A DNA stretch of 20,980 bases, from positions 1 to 20,980 of the forward strand of contig JAFGNQ010000419.1 of the NCBI GenBank assembly GCA_016926925.1, written 5' to 3'. The DNA comes from Candidatus Aminicenantota bacterium. GTDB lineage: Bacteria > Acidobacteriota > Aminicenantia > Aminicenantales > Aminicenantaceae. Below, in pieces: positions 7,929 through 15,610 of this stretch (within the stretch, counting starts at the first letter, position 1; the number at the start of each line of letters is the position of its first letter). The notes under the pieces are model-generated. The model was not told the origin of the DNA. It made no database searches and worked only from the letters and a program-made list of their open reading frames with translations. A program made the translations under genes and the position numbers.

Positions 7929-7979
7929 GTCATTCACCTTTCTTTGTGTGCCGATTCGCCCCTTCAGTGTTTTTTGTTT

Positions 7980-10145
7980 CTAAGGCTGTTTCCCGGACGG
8001 AGTTGTCCCTTTATCCATGATTGCAACCGCTTCTTTCAGATGGGCAATCGCTCTTTCTGTTGCCGCCTCGAGGTGTTCCAACGCATGCTGGATTCCCGAG
8101 CTATCGCCGGCTTCCGCCGTTTCGGTCAATTCCGGAAGAAGCAGAACAGCATAAGTGTAACGTGCTCCGAAAACAAGGTGTTTGTACCAGGGCCGTTTCG
8201 GGATTCCCTCTGTAATGGTGAAGTCTCGTTCGACTTGTATGAGGCACCTGTTTATACTTTGAATATCCTTACCGTTCATCCTTTCCGCTCGAGATAAGAG
8301 GGCATTCAAGCGTGCAGCCCAAGTTTTCATCTCCTCCAGGAGACCGCTGAGGTGCCGGGATTTGGTTTTTTCGGGATCATACTGTTTAGACCACTCTTGG
8401 AGATAGGCACTCATTTTTTGTGCACAAGAGGCATAATCCAAAGGAAGGAAGGTTTGGCAGGATAGGTCTATGATCATATGGGCCCAGACTTTGGTCAAAG
8501 CGGCAGTATAAAGCATGCCGGGATCTCCAAAATGGCTCATCCAAAAATAATTATCATACATCGAGTGGTAGACACCGTAATCTCCGGAAAAGGTCATGTC
8601 CAAAGAAGGCGCTCCGATATGATTCAGGAAGACGGCATGATCTGTCCCGCTTCCAATCGGCTCGACCAGGTCGATTTCCGAGGCAGACGCGGCCGAATCT
8701 TCAGGGTTCGGTCTCTTCAACTGCGATTCATAGAGCGTATCTTGTGATAACGGATCTTTCACTTCTTTTAAAGCGCAAAGGATCAGCGGGTTCAGGGAAG
8801 GAACAGCCTGCACGCTGAAATTCCTTCCGGAAGCTGAGCTGTCAACATTCAGGTAAGCCACCAGGTTCTCCTTCAACAAGTCCCGGTTGTCCTCGCCCCA
8901 CTCGGTGGAGCCCGTCAGGGTGAATTCTTCGGCGTCCCAACTTGCGAAACAGATCGACCTTTTGGGCTGGAATCCCTTTTTCTTCGCTTCTGCAAATGCA
9001 CGTGCCAGCTCCATCAAGGCCGCTGTACCGCTTGAGGGATCGTGTCCTCCGAAAACCCAGGCATCGCGATGATTTCCGGCCAGGATTAAAGCTCGGGATG
9101 CGTCCGACCCCCGGATGTACCCGATGACATTTGTGATTTTTTTGACCGGATTCGTCATTTTCACCTGCATTCGAACAAGGGCGTTGGAGCCGCCGAGCCT
9201 GTAGGTCACAGGAAGGGCTCCGACCCACGCCTCAGGCGCTTTTTCACCACCTATAACCTCGAGAAGAGGAAGGGCATCACGTGCGGAGAGCGGAACGCTG
9301 ATGATGTGGGGCAGGGATTCGGCCTGTTCTCTGGGCAACCTTTCAGAGTCTCGAGTCGATGCCCAGCCTGGAGTCAAGGGGTCACCGGGGTAAAGGAAAT
9401 CGTAAGGGATCCCTCCTCTCTGGATATGGCTCATCGGCCCCCAGGGGCCGCGGGGGAACACTTCCCCTCTGGCAAAGCCGTCTTCCTTGGGATCGGAGTA
9501 GATCAGAAGGCCGGCCAACCCTCTTTTTTCCGCAGTGTAAGCTTTGAATCCCCTATAGCTGTAGGGGGAGCTGTACCGGACCAGGGCGATTTTTCCCTTG
9601 AGATCGAGTCCTTTGGATTCGAGAAGGTCATAGTCTCCGGGATTGCCGCTGTTGGCATAAACCAGCTTTGAACTGATATCACCCGATTGAGAGTAGGCGT
9701 TATAAGGAATTCCGACGTCTTCCCTCTGCGTATCGGGATCTTCGGGGAAAGGTTCCTCTTTAAGACCGAGAGCGATCCTTTTCGGTGAAACAAGCTCAAC
9801 ACGGATATCTTCCGGAAATGAAAGGAGGACATCGTAATGTGCCAAGTGAACGTCTTCAAGGCCCAAAGCCGTCCATTCATCGCGGATGAACGCGGCGAGA
9901 GTGTTATTCCGGGTAGAGGAAGCGACATGCGGATCGGCACAGAAATGTTTCAAGCTGCTGTCGATTTTTTCGGGAGAGACGGATGAATCGATGAAATCTT
10001 TATAGGCGGCAATGGGATCAGGGGCTTCCTTGACTTCCTTTGTACACGCCGGGAATATGAGAGCGAGACTCAACACCGCCAGGAATAAACGAGCCTGCAG
10101 GCGGCCTGAGGAGAAGGCATGAAGAACGTTTCTTATACGAGTCAT
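7980..10145 (-). CDS. M28 peptidase lipoprotein, glutamate carboxypeptidase II-like
   Basis: This 721-residue zinc exopeptidase has the domain plan of glutamate carboxypeptidase II / transferrin-receptor relatives. It has a lipoprotein signal ending IFPAC (Cys34), a protease-associated insert at about 150-330, the M28 catalytic domain at about 335-560, and a helical dimerisation domain at about 580-721. Predicted metal ligands and catalytic residues are His359 (GNHRDAW), Asp369 (HDPSSG), Glu406/Glu407 (WDAEEF), Asp435 (NVDSS) and His527 (GVYHSMY). The start has TTAGGAG upstream. In the human enzyme Lys699-Tyr700 hold the substrate glutamate. The matching stretch here reads near FGARYTY (660-665), so a preference for C-terminal glutamate should not be assumed. 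It lies 51 bases upstream of the Tat P1 peptidase in the same run, suggesting shared exopeptidase work at the cell surface. Confidence 0.9.
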   Translation of the reverse strand: MTRIRNVLHAFSSGRLQARLFLAVLSLALIFPACTKEVKEAPDPIAAYKDFIDSSVSPEKIDSSLKHFCADPHVASSTRNNTLAAFIRDEWTALGLEDVHLAHYDVLLSFPEDIRVELVSPKRIALGLKEEPFPEDPDTQREDVGIPYNAYSQSGDISSKLVYANSGNPGDYDLLESKGLDLKGKIALVRYSSPYSYRGFKAYTAEKRGLAGLLIYSDPKEDGFARGEVFPRGPWGPMSHIQRGGIPYDFLYPGDPLTPGWASTRDSERLPREQAESLPHIISVPLSARDALPLLEVIGGEKAPEAWVGALPVTYRLGGSNALVRMQVKMTNPVKKITNVIGYIRGSDASRALILAGNHRDAWVFGGHDPSSGTAALMELARAFAEAKKKGFQPKRSICFASWDAEEFTLTGSTEWGEDNRDLLKENLVAYLNVDSSASGRNFSVQAVPSLNPLILCALKEVKDPLSQDTLYESQLKRPNPEDSAASASEIDLVEPIGSGTDHAVFLNHIGAPSLDMTFSGDYGVYHSMYDNYFWMSHFGDPGMLYTAALTKVWAHMIIDLSCQTFLPLDYASCAQKMSAYLQEWSKQYDPEKTKSRHLSGLLEEMKTWAARLNALLSRAERMNGKDIQSINRCLIQVERDFTITEGIPKRPWYKHLVFGARYTYAVLLLPELTETAEAGDSSGIQHALEHLEAATERAIAHLKEAVAIMDKGTTPSGKQP

Positions 10146-10241
10146 GGTTTTCTCCTAAAAAAGAGTCATGATATGGCGGTGGAATTGAAAAGGCGAATTC
10201 TTATTCAATGCTCTTTGTGTGGAGGCATCTCTTAGGCCTTA

Positions 10242-11303
10242 TTATACCTCCATCAAGGTTTCGACATGAGCGGGTACGGCCTTGGAAAGGCCCTCAAGAC
10301 TGTAGCCTCCCTCCAGTGCTGAAACCAATCGTCCTCCGGCATGGTCTGTAGCGATCCGGAGGAGTATCCGTGTCAAGCTTCTGTAGCCATCATCCGTTAC
10401 TCTGAACCGGCCCAAGGGATCTCCGGTCCTGGAGTCAAAACCGGCTGAGACAAGAACAAAGTCGGGTTTGAATCTTGCCATGGCGGGAGCCAATTTGTTT
10501 TGCAGCGCATCCACCAACTCCCGGTCACCGGCGCCGGCAGGCAGGGGCACATTGAGAGTGGCTCCAAGTCCCTTGCCTTTGCCCGTTTCTTCAGAACTTC
10601 CTGTCCAAGGGTACCAGGGCCATTGGTGGGTGCTAAAGAAAAAGACACTGTCGTCTTCGTAAAAGACATCCTGTGTCCCGTTTCCGTGATGGACATCCCA
10701 GTCCATGATAAGCACTTTCTCCAGTTGGTGTTTTTTTTGTAAGTACCTGGCTGCAACAGCCACATTGTTGAACAGACAATAACCCATTCCGCGGCGGCTC
10801 GAGGCATGATGTCCGGGCGGCCTGACAGCGCAAAAAGCGTTTTTGACCTTACCGGAAACCACGGCATCGCAAGCTGTGAGCACCCCTCCGGCCGACCAGA
10901 GGGCAACATCGAATGAATCCTTACAGATAACCGTATTTCCTGATTGAGTAGAGAGGTTGCGGGCACCGCTTTCGACATCTCTGAGGACAATATCCATGTA
11001 CGGCTTTTCATGGACTTCCAAAATCCACTCCAGGGCGGCTTTTTCAGGACGTGTCACTTGAAGAGAGGACAGGAGTCGATTTTTTTTCAAACCCTCATAG
11101 ATGGCGGTGAGTCGCTGCGGACTTTCGGAGTGAAACTCACCCGTGTCGTGCTTGAAGTAAATATCGGAATAGACCAAGGCCGTTTTCGATCCTTGAAGGT
11201 CCTTTTGCTTCGAGGATAGATGGAATAATGGAGAGATGGCCGCACATCCCAAAAAATTTAAAAAATCCCTCCTTCCGAGGAGGGGGTTTTGCTCAGTCTT
11301 CAT
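10242..11303 (-). CDS. Histone-deacetylase-family amidohydrolase with Tat-like signal
   Basis: This 353-residue zinc amidohydrolase of the arginase/deacetylase fold resembles class II histone deacetylases and acetylpolyamine amidohydrolases, which remove acyl groups from lysine or polyamines. The start at MKTEQNPLLG is chosen for AAGGAG five bases upstream; a start seven codons earlier is possible. Active-site parts are RPPGHHASSRRGMGYCLFNN (His165/166), DWDVHHGNGTQ (Asp203 and His205 as zinc ligands), SAGFDSRTGDP (Asp290, zinc) and LEGGYS (Tyr334). The N-terminus GRRDFLNFLGCAAISPLF fits a twin-arginine signal, so the enzyme is predicted outside the cytoplasm, which is unusual for this family. 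It lies between the ankyrin lipoprotein and the M28 gene. A substrate such as an acylated amine or amino acid is inference from the neighbours. Confidence 0.9.
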   Translation of the reverse strand: MKTEQNPLLGRRDFLNFLGCAAISPLFHLSSKQKDLQGSKTALVYSDIYFKHDTGEFHSESPQRLTAIYEGLKKNRLLSSLQVTRPEKAALEWILEVHEKPYMDIVLRDVESGARNLSTQSGNTVICKDSFDVALWSAGGVLTACDAVVSGKVKNAFCAVRPPGHHASSRRGMGYCLFNNVAVAARYLQKKHQLEKVLIMDWDVHHGNGTQDVFYEDDSVFFFSTHQWPWYPWTGSSEETGKGKGLGATLNVPLPAGAGDRELVDALQNKLAPAMARFKPDFVLVSAGFDSRTGDPLGRFRVTDDGYRSLTRILLRIATDHAGGRLVSALEGGYSLEGLSKAVPAHVETLMEV

Positions 11304-11357
11304 CGTGGCTCCTTTAGATAGCAAAAAATAGCCGAAGATCGTGCCGGAAGCAGGTGT

Positions 11358-12044
11358 TCACTCTTTTGCTCCGGCTTCAATGAGAATCTGGGTATTCTCA
11401 TGATCGTATTTTGCCCGCTTGAGAACGGACGCTCCATAATCGTCTCTTGCGTTCACATCGGCCCCGGCCTGGAGCAGCAGTCGGAGAATATCGGAGTTTC
11501 CGTCGGCTGCCAGCATCAACGGAGTCAATCCGTTTTGGATACGAACGTTCACATCGGCGCCGGCCTCGCATAGAGACTTGATAATGTCGATGGGAAGATC
11601 GTTTTCAGTCGTGAGAACTTCTATCAATGCCGTTCTTCCATCTTGGTCCTTGACATTGACATCGGCATGGCATTCCATCAGTTTTGCCATAATCTCAGCA
11701 GAGCCTGAAATGGCTGCAAACATCAGAGGTGAAACCCCATAACTGTCCTGGTTGTCTATGTCGGCTCCGGTATCGATCAAAGCAAGTGCAATTTCTGTAT
11801 GCCCCATCCTAGATGCCTCAACAAGGACACTTCTATCGTTTATTCTAACATTAGGCGACATTCCTGCTGCAAGGAAGAGATTGACGACTTCGGTCTCGCC
11901 TTTGGTGACAGCCTCATAGAAATTTGTTTCGCTGTAAGATGTTCCTGACTGTTCCAGCCTATCCCGAGCTTTCTTTTCAGAAGAAGAACAGGAGATAAGC
12001 AGTACTGAGAATATCAGTATAAAGAAAGAAATTTTGCTTTTCAT
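11358..12044 (-). CDS. Ankyrin-repeat lipoprotein
   Basis: This 228-residue protein has a lipoprotein signal MKSKISFFILIFSVLLISC (lipobox LISC, Cys19). About five ankyrin repeats follow at roughly 40-69, 70-101, 102-134, 135-170 and 171-202, with a partial one to the end. Repeat signatures include SPLMFAAISGSAEI, HADVNVKDQDGRTALIE, AGADVNVRIQNGLTPLMLAA and AGADVNARDDYGASVL. The ATG at 12044 is preferred over an in-frame GTG at 12050, because the GTG lies inside the GAGGTGAGG ribosome binding site. No catalytic motif is present. Such proteins usually act as binding scaffolds or inhibitors. Its place between the CoA-transferase and the exported hydrolases suggests a partner among the surface enzymes, but this cannot be shown from sequence. 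Confidence 0.88.
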   Translation of the reverse strand: MKSKISFFILIFSVLLISCSSSEKKARDRLEQSGTSYSETNFYEAVTKGETEVVNLFLAAGMSPNVRINDRSVLVEASRMGHTEIALALIDTGADIDNQDSYGVSPLMFAAISGSAEIMAKLMECHADVNVKDQDGRTALIEVLTTENDLPIDIIKSLCEAGADVNVRIQNGLTPLMLAADGNSDILRLLLQAGADVNARDDYGASVLKRAKYDHENTQILIEAGAKE

Positions 12045-12066
12045 CCTCACCTCAAAAATCTAGCCC

Positions 12067-12094
12067 GGACTATTCATAAACTCGTGAATAATCC
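12067..12094 (-). other. Intercistronic hairpin between CoA-transferase beta and ankyrin genes
   Basis: On the minus strand GGATTATTCA and TGAATAGTCC pair over ten positions (one G-U) around an eight-base loop. The pairing is better in the leftward RNA than in its complement. A short ATTTTTGAGG follows before the ankyrin ATG. It could be a weak terminator, an attenuator, or an end-stabilising stem for the upstream mRNA. Confidence 0.35.
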
Positions 12095-12146
12095 AAGTTG
12101 ATAAATAACATTATTTCATGTGATCGAAAAGACATATTGTCTGTGT

Positions 12147-12914
12147 TCAATCCAGAATCAGTCTTTTTGGATCACATACTTCCCTGAGTATATGGAGTTC
12201 ATGGAGCGAAGGTGAAGGCACTTCCTTTGCTCGGGAAATATCGACCTCGAAGGCCATATTGTCAAGAATCGACTCCGGAGAGACTCCGGGAAAGCAGCCA
12301 TCCAGATACATTTCTTTTGTATGCACATCGAATCGCATGACCGCCATATTTGTGATCACACTCATCGGGCCTCCCTGGGGAAGACCTGCTTTTTGGCGTG
12401 CATTGGGCCCGTCTAGCCAACCCGGACTCGTAAGATAATCCAGCCTGGGAACGAACTTCCTGCGCTCATGCTGGATGAAGATTATCGTTCTGCTGACGAA
12501 AGAGGCTACATCACATGCTCCTCCGCTTCCTGAGAACCGTATATAAGGTTTGGAATAATCTCCGATAACAGTGGAATTGAGATTGCCGTACCTGTCTATT
12601 TGCGCCGCTCCCAGAATTCCCACTACTTTTTTGCCCGTAATTCTGTTCTGCATTATGGCAAAGGCATCCGCTAAGCCGCTGTTTACAGAAGTCCAGAACA
12701 TGATGCGGGGATCGGATACGGCCAGTGGGATTTCTTCCAGTTTTGGATCGACCGCCCCTGTCTCAAAAAAGATTATGCTCTCAGGAGCATTGATGTGTTT
12801 TGCCGCCATGGCAGCGAGCATGGAAATTCCAGTGCCGCAAAAAAGAATATCACCATTTTTGATCTGGCGTGCTGCCGCGATAGCCATCATTTCCCTTGCA
12901 GTATATTCAATCAT
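12147..12914 (-). CDS. Family I CoA-transferase, beta subunit (glutaconate CoA-transferase-like)
   Basis: This 255-residue beta subunit is of the GctB type, which pairs with an alpha subunit to move CoA from acetyl-CoA or another acyl-CoA to a carboxylic acid through a glutamyl-CoA thioester. The catalytic Glu is likely Glu51 in IIFFETGAVD, matching the position of Glu54 in glutaconate CoA-transferase. Other family signs are the GTGISMLAAMAAK loop near residue 27, LGAAQIDRYGNLNST, and the Gly-rich SGSGGACDVAS. Its ATG overlaps the TGA of the alpha subunit gene (ATGA), which indicates translational coupling and equal output. In this window it provides a route from a free acid product to a CoA thioester. 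The true acid could be a dicarboxylate, a 3-oxo acid or another acid; sequence does not decide. Confidence 0.88.
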   Translation of the reverse strand: MIEYTAREMMAIAAARQIKNGDILFCGTGISMLAAMAAKHINAPESIIFFETGAVDPKLEEIPLAVSDPRIMFWTSVNSGLADAFAIMQNRITGKKVVGILGAAQIDRYGNLNSTVIGDYSKPYIRFSGSGGACDVASFVSRTIIFIQHERRKFVPRLDYLTSPGWLDGPNARQKAGLPQGGPMSVITNMAVMRFDVHTKEMYLDGCFPGVSPESILDNMAFEVDISRAKEVPSPSLHELHILREVCDPKRLILD

Positions 12915-13906
12915 GACTCTCGCTCTACTGATTTTCTTTCTAAATTTACAGCATATCCGGTTCTGGAATCAGCTGCAATACTTTCCAGCCGTTCCTTTCC
13001 AATGAGGTTGAGCATACCTTGATGATCGGCAACTCCATAAACCATTTGGTTGAGATAAAGAGAGAATTGATTGTCGTCTTTTGCGTGATTTGTATATTCA
13101 TTAAGATAAACCGGATCATAGTCGTAATATTGATAGCAGGCTGTGGGATAAGCTCCGAAAGGAACATGGACCACAGCATCTACGCAAAAGAAGGGAATTT
13201 GGTTTAGGTCAGGACTCTGACGGAGTATGCTGGAATCAACCAGCTCTTCACATGTCACAATTAAATGCTTTGCTGATTTAGCCTGTTCTATATCTGCAAA
13301 GGTAAGGCCTTCGATTTTTAAGGTGCCCTGCTGGTCACATTTCTGAACATGGATGATCGTGACGTCGGGATTTATAGCCGGAACGAGCACGACTTTTCGT
13401 GTCTTGTTCCAATTTTCAAATGGATTGTCCAGAACGACCAATTTTTTATTCGGGATTTTGACGTCTTTTTTTCTGAAATCCCCAGAAAATCCCCATTTTT
13501 TTATGATGTCGGTTCCCAAGGAGGATCGGGAAGGAAGAAAGGGGAGGCCCATTGCACCAGCAAGAAACCGCAAGGTCATCTGATAGTTTGAGTAGTCTTC
13601 AACAAGAATTTCACCTTCCTGAACCGCCTTTCTGAAACGGATACAGGTAGGCGCGAATCTTCCGCTTCCACTGTAAGCAATCTCTAGCTGCGAAACGCAC
13701 CCGCCGCCAATCAGTTCATCCACACCCTGCCCGTTTGAATGGGCATACAGATGAAGATTCTTAATTTTCTGCCGGATGATTTCGTACACGGCAGCCATTG
13801 GATTTCGGTTGATCGTAAATCCTCCGATGGATAAATGACATCCATGCGTTATATACCTGCTAACGGCATCTTTCAGATTTAATACCTTGTTTTTTGAAGT
13901 ATCCAT
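12911..13906 (-). CDS. Family I CoA-transferase, alpha subunit (glutaconate CoA-transferase-like)
   Basis: This 331-residue alpha subunit is the partner of the gene that overlaps its stop codon. Visible family segments are the N-terminal DAVSRYITHGCHLSIGGF, the GVDELIGGGCVSQLEIAYSG loop, the RFLAGAMGLPFLPSRSSLG stretch found in GctA and 3-oxoadipate-type transferases, and a C-terminal region with VVHVPFGAYP before the conserved YYDYDPVYLNEY. The size is close to GctA (about 320). The ribosome binding site is weak: upstream of the ATG at 13906 lies AAAAGCGATCATA with no clear GGAGG. It is preceded by a 285-base gap with a large inverted repeat, so it may begin its own transcript within the leftward run. 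Confidence 0.87.
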   Translation of the reverse strand: MDTSKNKVLNLKDAVSRYITHGCHLSIGGFTINRNPMAAVYEIIRQKIKNLHLYAHSNGQGVDELIGGGCVSQLEIAYSGSGRFAPTCIRFRKAVQEGEILVEDYSNYQMTLRFLAGAMGLPFLPSRSSLGTDIIKKWGFSGDFRKKDVKIPNKKLVVLDNPFENWNKTRKVVLVPAINPDVTIIHVQKCDQQGTLKIEGLTFADIEQAKSAKHLIVTCEELVDSSILRQSPDLNQIPFFCVDAVVHVPFGAYPTACYQYYDYDPVYLNEYTNHAKDDNQFSLYLNQMVYGVADHQGMLNLIGKERLESIAADSRTGYAVNLERKSVERES

Positions 13907-14191
13907 TATGATCGCTTTTGCTCTTCCCTCTATTTCGAACGAACTCCTAATGGCTGCACTCGCATTTTATGCTTTCTTTGAGCGTACGCGCAAGGTCTAA
14001 TTTGTCCGGTCTTCACACACTTCAATGATAACATGGCGCGCAATTTCCCCTCATGGATGTCATCACTATGAAAAACATCATAAATTCACTTGATATGGCT
14101 GAGCCAAGTGAAGCTAAATACATTGTCTATAAGCCATTTACATCGAAATGATGACAGTTTTTTATCGGAAGTGTCTTTAAAAATTTGACTG
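13907..14191. other. Gap between the M20 and CoA-transferase genes
   Basis: These 285 AT-rich bases have no coding signal. They hold the inverted repeat at 14085-14112 and are the longest spacer in the leftward run, so a transcript break or an internal promoter is plausible here. No clear promoter was identified. Confidence 0.5.
14085..14112 (-). terminator. Long inverted repeat, terminator-like or operator
   Basis: TTCACTTG (14085-14092) and CAAGTGAA (14105-14112) are perfect arms with a 12-base centre that itself holds a nested TGGC-TGA-GCCA. On the minus strand the stem is followed by TTTATGATGTTTTT, an imperfect T-tract. It lies 80 bases after the stop of the M20 gene. This could be a weak Rho-independent terminator ahead of the CoA-transferase genes, or a protein-binding dyad. 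Confidence 0.4.
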
Positions 14192-15478
14192 TTATCGATT
14201 TTCCGGAATCTTTGAATAATTGGGAGGGATGCCGGGTACTTCTGTAAAATTATCTTTTTTGTATCCGGCGAATTCTTCTTTAATTTTTTGGAGACAGCCC
14301 GGAATAGTCAGAATATCAACAGCAGTCATGGCCATAACTTTCGAAGCTAAAAGGATGGCGTGATTGCCGGCTTCGGAACCGGCATCTTCAGCAAATTCAG
14401 GTGTATGGAGCACATGTCGATTATCCCCGATAGAGCACCACCAATGAATTCCCGGCACAACCCAACTGACATCGGCAAAATCGGTGGAAGCCCCGGGATA
14501 ATCCAACTGTTCGATTTTTCGTTGACTTTGAGCCAAATCCGTAACAGGAGCGTTCAATAAAGAAAGGTTTTGGTAAACCAGATCGATTAATCCAAAATTG
14601 GGAATCATATTTTTATACTCACTTATCATTTTTACTTCCGCTTTCGCTCCCATTATTCGCGCGACGTTGTCGGCACATTGCTCGACTTTTGAAAAAGTCT
14701 CCTCGAGATAGGCGGCGTAAAACGCTTTCATTGCGATATGAGCGGTAGCTTTTTGCGGGATAATAATCGGGCTTTCCCCTCCGCCATCTACAATCGTATA
14801 AGCGAACATAATCCCGGAACGCCAGTTGGTTTGCATCCGTTTGACGGAATTGAGAAACAATAACAGGCTTTCCAAGGCGTTGATACCTTCATGCGGTAAA
14901 GTATAATGAGCCGGTTTTCCCAGGTATGTCACATTGAAATCCTTTAATGGAAATGTATAATCCCAAACAACATTGGGTCCGGAAATCGGATGCGCCATTA
15001 AAACGACGTCCACATCGTCGAATATTCCATTTTGCACCATTATTACTTTTCCGCCCTTTGAGACAGGAGAAACCGCCTCTTCATCCGGTGTTCCGAAAAC
15101 TGTGACACTTCCTCCCAATTCTTCTATAATAAATTTTGATGCAAGCGCGGCTCCCATTGCGGCAGCGGCGATGACATTATGACCGCACGCGTGCCCAAGT
15201 TCAGGAACACAATCATACTCCGCCGCGAATCCGATTCGCGGTCCCGGCTTCCCACTCTCATAAGTCGCGATAAAGGCTGTATCGATTCCGGCAACAGGAT
15301 TATCGATTTGAAATCCCGATTCGCGGAGTTTGGATGTCAATAGTTCACAAGCTTTGTATTCCTTAAGTCCCAGCTCCGGATTACGGTGTATTGTCTGACT
15401 GATTGAAAATAAATTCGCCTTGATCGAATCGATATAATGTCTTATTTTTGCTTTATAATCGGTATTATTCAATTTCAT
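14192..15478 (-). CDS. Cytoplasmic M20-family amidohydrolase (ACY1L2/AbgA-like)
   Basis: This 428-residue M20 amidohydrolase has no signal peptide. Its metal-binding sequence is intact: HRNPELGLKEYKA (31-43), AAEYDCVPELGHACGH (85-100, ligands around Cys98/His100), GTPDEEA (129-135, Glu133/Glu134) and MAHP (161-164, His163). The lid domain GKPAHYT and the late STDFADVSWVVPGIHWW are typical of the aminoacylase-1-like-2 / aminobenzoyl-glutamate group, which splits N-acyl or dipeptide-like amides. It differs from the secreted M20 at 2705 in length, signal and domain detail. The start has GGAG only two bases upstream, which is short. A stronger site serves a 12-codon frame beginning 25 bases earlier. 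It lies 132 bases after the carrier gene, so hydrolysis of an imported conjugate is a natural reading. Confidence 0.88.
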   Translation of the reverse strand: MKLNNTDYKAKIRHYIDSIKANLFSISQTIHRNPELGLKEYKACELLTSKLRESGFQIDNPVAGIDTAFIATYESGKPGPRIGFAAEYDCVPELGHACGHNVIAAAAMGAALASKFIIEELGGSVTVFGTPDEEAVSPVSKGGKVIMVQNGIFDDVDVVLMAHPISGPNVVWDYTFPLKDFNVTYLGKPAHYTLPHEGINALESLLLFLNSVKRMQTNWRSGIMFAYTIVDGGGESPIIIPQKATAHIAMKAFYAAYLEETFSKVEQCADNVARIMGAKAEVKMISEYKNMIPNFGLIDLVYQNLSLLNAPVTDLAQSQRKIEQLDYPGASTDFADVSWVVPGIHWWCSIGDNRHVLHTPEFAEDAGSEAGNHAILLASKVMAMTAVDILTIPGCLQKIKEEFAGYKKDNFTEVPGIPPNYSKIPENR

Positions 15479-15503
15479 ATCTCCATACTGATATATTGGT
15501 CAT
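15465..15503 (-). other. Possible 12-codon leader peptide overlapping the M20 start
   Basis: ATG at 15503 is preceded by a strong GGAGGAG and opens a frame reading MTNISVWRYEIE before TAA at 15465. That stop lies 13 bases inside the M20 coding region, in a different frame. The best ribosome binding site in this gap thus serves the short frame, not the M20 ATG at 15478. This could couple or limit translation of the M20 gene, or indicate a mis-set start. Confidence 0.35.
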
Positions 15504-15573
15504 CTTTCTCCTCCGTTTGAATTTCGTCACTTTTTCAAGACCAGTCGAGAAACGCCGGTTAATCGCTATAACA

Positions 15574-15590
15574 GGACATCTATGATGTCC
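15574..15590. promoter_or_regulatory. Short perfect palindrome between the carrier and M20 genes
   Basis: GGACATC, three bases (TAT), then GATGTCC. It lies in the 132-base spacer, 21 bases after the carrier stop. It could be an operator or a small RNA hairpin; there is no adjacent T-run. Confidence 0.3.
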
Positions 15591-15610
15591 AACACGCAAC
15601 ATTAATTTCG

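Noticed and set aside
10397..11011. 204-codon frame inside the HDAC-family gene
   Set aside because: Shifted-frame shadow; the HDAC frame carries all catalytic motifs.
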